Below are positions 23,480-28,687 of a DNA stretch of 28,687 bases, piece after piece. Each line of letters starts with the position of its first letter. Position 1 is the first letter of the stretch. The position numbers were made by a program, and so were the translations under genes. Below the pieces are notes generated by a model, which had not been told where the DNA came from, did no database searches, and was given only the letters and a program-made list of their open reading frames with translations. Origin of the DNA: Poronia punctata (lineage: Eukaryota; Ascomycota; Sordariomycetes; Xylariales; Xylariaceae); the NCBI GenBank assembly GCA_022579005.1, contig MU401805.1, forward strand, positions 1 to 28,687, written 5' to 3'.

Positions 23480-24425
23480 TTTAAATATAAAAGCATTAGT
23501 TAATTCTTTAATATAGTTGTAATTTTAATACTATATTGTATAATATTTTATTTACTAGGTATTTATAAAGAAAGAATCTTTTATTTAAAAAATGAATAAA
23601 ATATTATTATATAGTATTAAATAATATAAAGTAACTAAAAATATAAAACCTTTAAAATAAATATATATCAGTAATAAAGCGGACATTAAATTAATATTAT
23701 TATTTAATAAAATATATTTATAAACATATATATAAACACTTTAAATATTAAAAAACTAACTAAAAAAGAAATAATTATATTTATTTTTAATTTATTCTTT
23801 TCTATTTTACTAGATTTAAATTATTTATCTTATAGTAATAAAAGTATATTTAACTTTTAACTTATAAATTTATATTAATAGTTTATTTTAATATTTTACT
23901 ATTATACTTAAAAAGTAGTGCTTACTATATACTTTTAAATATAAGTTAACGTAATATATAAAATAAGTAAAAACATTTAATTTTATAAAATATAATATTA
24001 TAAATATATAATATTATATTAATATATTTTAAAAGGTGTTTTTAATTTAATGTATACGTAAGAAATTAAAGATAAACTAAATAATTAAGTAAAAATAAAC
24101 TTAGTATAATTAAAATAAATAGTAAAAGTGCTAATATATTTAATTAAAATAATGACAATAAAGCCTAATATATAATAAATAGTTAAATAAGGGTTTTTAA
24201 TATATATAATATAAAGGTATTATATTATATAATATAAATATAAAGAAATAATTATTATATATATATATATATAGCTAATAAGTATATTATAAGGGTTATT
24301 TTAATTAAGTAGCCTTAGCTACATTAGCTATTAAAGGCTCTATATATTTAATTAAATAAAAGCCTTTACACTATACTTTAAGTATAATTATTTTAAGTGC
24401 AGATTTTACTTTATAACTTAACTGT
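23480..24425. other. AT-rich gene-free DNA right of the LTR element
   Basis: A-rich sequence with many ATA/TAT runs, for example about 24255-24275, and very few G/C. Near 24300-24420 some G/C return (agcc, ggctc, gtgcag). There is no open frame of note and no identified repeat. It resembles 4510-5500 in texture. Confidence 0.6.
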
Positions 24426-24722
24426 AAAGGTTTAAAAAATAAGGTCGTTATAAGGTAATATTCCTAGCAATTTTAAAAATTAGGTATATTAAATAACTTT
24501 TATTTAGTTAACTAAGTAAGTAACTAAGCTACTTTAAAAGTAAAAAAAAGTATAAATAGCTAAACTATAGCTAATAATTAGTATAAGTTTAGCTTATATA
24601 TAGTTTATATACTAATAGTATAGCTAGTAAGTTTTATAAATAAATGCTTTATTATACTACTTTTTTTTAAGTTGCTAGTTTTTAGCAACTAAACACTTAT
24701 AAGTATATTTAAAAAAGATTAG
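24426..24722. repeat. 300-bp direct repeat, copy 1
   Basis: It matches 24947-25243 at an offset of 521 bp, and 1 to about 235 at the window start. Shared words include ttataaggtaat, ctagcaattttaaaaa and aaataactttt. Near its end is a perfect 8-bp inverted repeat, agttgcta and tagcaact (24670-24677 and 24683-24690), around a 5-base loop. It could be the terminal repeat of an old element. Confidence 0.75.
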
Positions 24723-24946
24723 CTTTATATTTCTAGCTAATTAATTACTTTTATTTTACGTCTTATTATTGCTTAGGTGCTAGCTTATATTATAATATCT
24801 TTTAAGCTTAGTTATTAATTTTTACTTTTTTTAAATAATAGTTTTATATTCTTTATTTTTATTACTAGTTTTTTAAAGTATATTTGCTACTATGCTTTTT
24901 TTACAATTATTTTATACTAGCTTTATATACTTATTGCTTTTTTTAT
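24723..24946. other. AT-rich spacer between the two 300-bp repeats
   Basis: About 220 bp of T-rich DNA separates the repeat copies. It contains no gene and no match I can place elsewhere in the window. Confidence 0.5.
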
Positions 24947-25243
24947 AAAGGTTTAAGCAATAAGGTAGTTATAAGGTAATGTTGCTAGCAATTTTAAAAA
25001 CTAAATATATTAAATAACTTTTGTTTAGTTAGCTAAGTAGATAACTAAACTAGGTAAAAAAAATTAAAAAGGTATAACTAGCAAAGCTTTAGCTATTAGC
25101 TAGCATAGCTTTAGTTAGTATATAGTTTATATACAAATAGCTTAGCAAGTAAGTTTTTTAGCTAAGTGCTTTATTATACTGTTTTTTTAAGTTGCTAGTT
25201 TTTAGCAATTTTAATATTTATAAATATATTTGCTAATTAGCTT
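24947..25243. repeat. 300-bp direct repeat, copy 2
   Basis: Second copy of the 24426-24722 repeat, and the closest to the one at the window start: both share gctagcaattttaaaaac and the following bases, and tataactagcaaagcttt. Relative to copy A it keeps CA, GG and TG at several places where A has TA, AG and TA. The hairpin end is altered here (agcaattt rather than agcaact). Confidence 0.75.
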
Positions 25244-28200
25244 ACTTTTTTAATTTTTTTAATTAAATTGCTTTATTATATTTTTAAGTTTTTTTTTTAT
25301 TAACTCATTAGCTTATATTTTAGCTTGCACGTTTTCTTTTTAATTTTATAACTCTATTTTATTAAGCTTTTTGCTAAGCAACTGCTATTATGCTACTTTT
25401 AAAGCTTTTTTATTTTAAGTTTATATACTAGCATACGTTTAATACTAAATTTAGTTAATTTCTTTTAAACTATAAAATTTTTAATTTTAACTATAATCTT
25501 GCTTAGCTAAATAGTAATAAGCTAAAAGTTATAATAATACTTAGTAAAAAGCTTTACTAGTACTACGTTTTTAGCATATACTTAAATTTTTATATTTACT
25601 ATTTTTGCTACTTTAGCAATATTAATTATATTTTTTATAAATGTAACTATTATAGGTATTATATTATACGTTTGCTATTTTTTTAATTATTAGTTTTACT
25701 AAATATTAATTTATTTTTTAAATACTTTTTACTTTGCTTAGTATAGCTTAAAATAATATATAATATAGTTTTTATTTTTATAATAAAATTTTTATAGTTT
25801 AGCAAACTTATTAAGCTACTATTGCTAAAGCTAAAAATAAAAACAATAATAATAATAAAAAAACGCTACCTTGCTAAAAAATACTTTTATAGCTATAAGT
25901 TAGCATATATTTTGCTTATTTAAAGTAAGCTTAGCTTTTTAGTATATAGTTACTTTTAAAAAAAGGCTAATTATATTAGTAAAAAAAAAGAAAAAACGCT
26001 ATGCTACTATTTATTAAAAATTAGTTTTTATTTATTACTTATTAACTATTACTATTGCTTTTTTTATAGTTTATATTTACGCTGTTTAATTGCTAGTATA
26101 GTTATTAATACCTAGTAATTTTATATTAATAAAAAAAAGCTTTTACTTAATAACTTTAATAATATTTTATATAAAGCTTAGTATATTTTTTTAAAAATAT
26201 TAAAATAGCTTTTTAAACAATTTAAATAGTTACTTATACTAATTATATATATTTATTTTAACAGCTGCTAATAAAAAGCTAAACTTTAAAAAAGCTTATA
26301 AAATAAAAAGCATTAAAACGTTTTTTTAAAATTAGCAAAGCTTATTAAAAAAAATTATTTATAATATAGTTTTTATTACTACTGCTAGCTTTATTTATAA
26401 TACTTATTAAACTGTGCTGTTTATTTTTAATTATAGCTATTTTAATAATATAGTATATTATTTACTTTTTTAGCTACTTTTTAGCTTTTGCTTGCTAACT
26501 TTTTACTTAATAATAATGTTTTTTATATTAATAATTTAAATACGCTTTAAGTTATAATAAGTTTATTAAAGTATAAGTTTTTAATTTTTATAATATTATA
26601 GCTTAGCTTAGCTTGCTTAGTAATAGCTTACTATTTTTTTATTAATTAAGTTATATACTTTATAACTTTAGTGCTTATATATTAATATAATTACTTTATT
26701 TATTATTTTACGTAATATAAACTTTTTTAACTTTTTTTTTATATTAGTTTAGCAAATAGCTTATATTTACTAAGTATTTAGCTAGCCTTTAAATATTGTA
26801 TTTTATTAGCTAGCTTTTTTATTTTACTAAGTATCTTTATTTACTTTAATTATTTTAATATTAAATAATGTTTTTTGTTGCTTATTTGTTTTATTTATTT
26901 TTTAACTTAAATAATGCTATTTAATTACTATTTTTTAGTTAGTTTATTTATAGTTTAAGTAATAATATAAAAAATATATTATAAACTTAAAAATAAATTT
27001 TAAGTAATTTAATTTAGTATATTTAAGTTTTTACTTTTTTAAAAACTTTAACTTAAATATATATAAAAGCTAGCTTTTTATTATACTTATACTTAAAGTA
27101 TATTGTTAATAATTTTATTATATTATTTACTTAAAACTTTTTTAATATATAATATTTATTATAATACTTTTATATTAACTTTACTACTTACTTTTAATAC
27201 TTATAAATTATATAGTATATAGCTTTTATTTGCTATAGTTCTTTTTTTTACTTTTTAAGTATTAAATTAAAGTTGCTTTAGTATATATTTAATACTTTTT
27301 AAATAGTATTTATATAGCGCTTTAAATAGTAAATAGCTTATAATAGTATATTAGCTATTATTATATATAAATTTAGCTTTTGCTAGTATTTTAGCTTAGC
27401 TATTTAGCTTATTATTATAGTAAATATAAAAGTATTTTTTTAAAGTTTAATATATTTATTTTATTTAGTTATTAGTTTAAAAGTACTATATAGTAAATAG
27501 CTGCTAATACATTTTTTATACTTTATAAAACTTTTTTTAAAATTTGCTTATAATAAGTTTATTTTTATTACTTATAATTCTTTTTAAAAATTTATATTAG
27601 TAGTTTATTTTATAATATATAATTATTATAAGTTTAGTAGTATTAAGCGTTTTTTATATAAAAATAAATAATACTATTTTTATAAACTAGTTTATAATAA
27701 TTAAAATTATATTATAAACGTTGCTATTTACTTTTATATATAAAAGTAGTTTTATAATAAAATCTAAGCTAATTTTTTAAAAAGGCTATTTTAGTAAAAG
27801 TAATAACTAAAGCTTTTTATAAAGCTTATACTTTAGCTTTTAAGCTTTTTTATATTATATATAGCTAGTAATGTATTTTTAAACGTTTTATTTTAAGCTT
27901 TTTTAATAAAACTTATATTATAATAACTTAGCTATTTTTTTTTATATGCTTAGCTTTTAAGTTATTATAATGCTAGTATATTAGTTGCTTTACTAAGGCT
28001 TTTTAAGCTAAAATTACTAGCTGTTTTTTAAAATATAATATATTTTTATTATTAATATAATACTTTTTATATATTTTAGCTTTATAGTATATAATTTTTA
28101 TAAGCTTTATAAAAGTAAAGTTTTTAGCATATAGTTTATAAACTATTTTATAAAATTATATTAAAGCTATTAGTTTAAAAGCTGTTTTACTTTAAGCTAA

Positions 28201-28447
28201 TATTTTAGCTTTAGTATATAAAACGTATTAATTATAAATAATAGCTTTAGCTTTTTTTTTAAAAAAAAAGCAGTTTTTATACTTTTAGTAATAGTTTTTG
28301 CTAAATAAGTTATTATTATTATTTATATAGTATATAATATATAAGTTAAGCATATATATTAATATTTTTTACTTTTTTATTTTTAAAAATTATTTATAAT
28401 TATATAGTAAAAGTTTAGCGCTTTATAAGCTTGCAAGTTTATAATTT
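25244..28447. repeat. AT-rich repeat, copy B, matching the window start over its last 0.9 kb
   Basis: Positions about 27513-28447 align with about 247-1135, with one gap of about 45 bp at about 27532-27576 that copy A lacks. Shared words include ataatatataattattataag, split by no more than single changes, and aaagctttttataaagctta. The part 25244-27512 has no counterpart in copy A and no recognisable coding signal. Together with the 300-bp repeats before it this may be a fuller version of the same old element. Confidence 0.65.
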
Positions 28448-28687
28448 ATACTTTTATTATTAAATAAGCTAATAAGTATAAGTTTAATAAAGCTTTTTAA
28501 GCTACTTTAATAGCGTAAGCTAATACTTTACTTTTTTTTTTAAATAAAGTTTTTATTAATAATTACTATACTTACTATAGCAGCTTGCTAATTAGTTAAA
28601 GCTTTTTTTTTAGCATTAGTATTATATTTTTATATTAAATCTTTTTAGCTATATAATTTAGCTTTTTTAATAGTTTATTTACTAGGT
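28448..28687. other. AT-rich DNA at the right edge
   Basis: Beyond 28447 the match to the left-hand repeat is lost. The remaining 240 bp are T-rich with scattered agct and gctt words. There is no gene, and the block runs out of the window. Confidence 0.6.

Noticed and set aside
17018..23484. Target-site duplication attaa/tttaa around the LTR element
   Set aside because: Four of five bases agree, but in DNA this AT-rich that is expected by chance.
1..28687. Mitochondrial origin or an AT-rich bacterial genome
   Set aside because: The genes are nuclear (RPB11, LSM5, vacuolar transporter) with spliceosomal introns, and the AT blocks have no coding capacity.

Overview
The window looks like nuclear DNA of a filamentous ascomycete (Pezizomycotina). 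Two small gene islands of ordinary composition, about 1760-4510 and 13960-16740, sit in long blocks made almost only of A and T. The genes have short GT-AG introns with CTAAC or CTGAC branch sites. The AT blocks contain old repeats whose copies differ mainly by C-to-T and G-to-A changes, the signature of repeat-induced point mutation (RIP). The species cannot be named from this.

Layout. 1-1755: AT-rich repeat relics. 1760-4502: island 1, with one two-exon plus-strand gene for a vacuolar amino-acid transporter of the Avt3/Avt4 type (770 residues). 4510-13950: AT-rich block with a four-unit tandem repeat and one less degraded patch that may be a solo LTR. 13960-16740: island 2, with two convergent housekeeping genes: RPB11 (RNA polymerase II subunit, plus strand, four exons) and LSM5 (U6 snRNP and mRNA-decay ring subunit, minus strand, six exons). 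17023-23479: a RIP-degraded LTR retrotransposon with direct terminal repeats. 23480-28687: more AT-rich DNA with two copies of a repeat of about 300 bp and a long stretch that matches the first 1.1 kb of the window.

The two island-2 genes are easy to miss because most of their exons are very short. RPB11 begins with a 17-nt exon at 14421, separated by a 543-bp intron from the next exon; joined, they give the N-terminus MNAPDRFELFLL, which is also that of yeast Rpb11. LSM5 is 84 codons in six exons of 25 to 64 nt, none of which stands out as an open reading frame. The transporter also needs its second exon: read through, the frame stops inside the intron and loses the last membrane segment.

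The three genes do not form a pathway. RPB11 and LSM5 both act in RNA metabolism (transcription; splicing and decay), but their adjacency may be coincidental. I found no intact transposon gene, tRNA, rRNA, CRISPR array or gene cluster. The most notable content is the isochore structure, the RIP asymmetry between two LTRs of one element, and essential genes stranded in probable heterochromatin.
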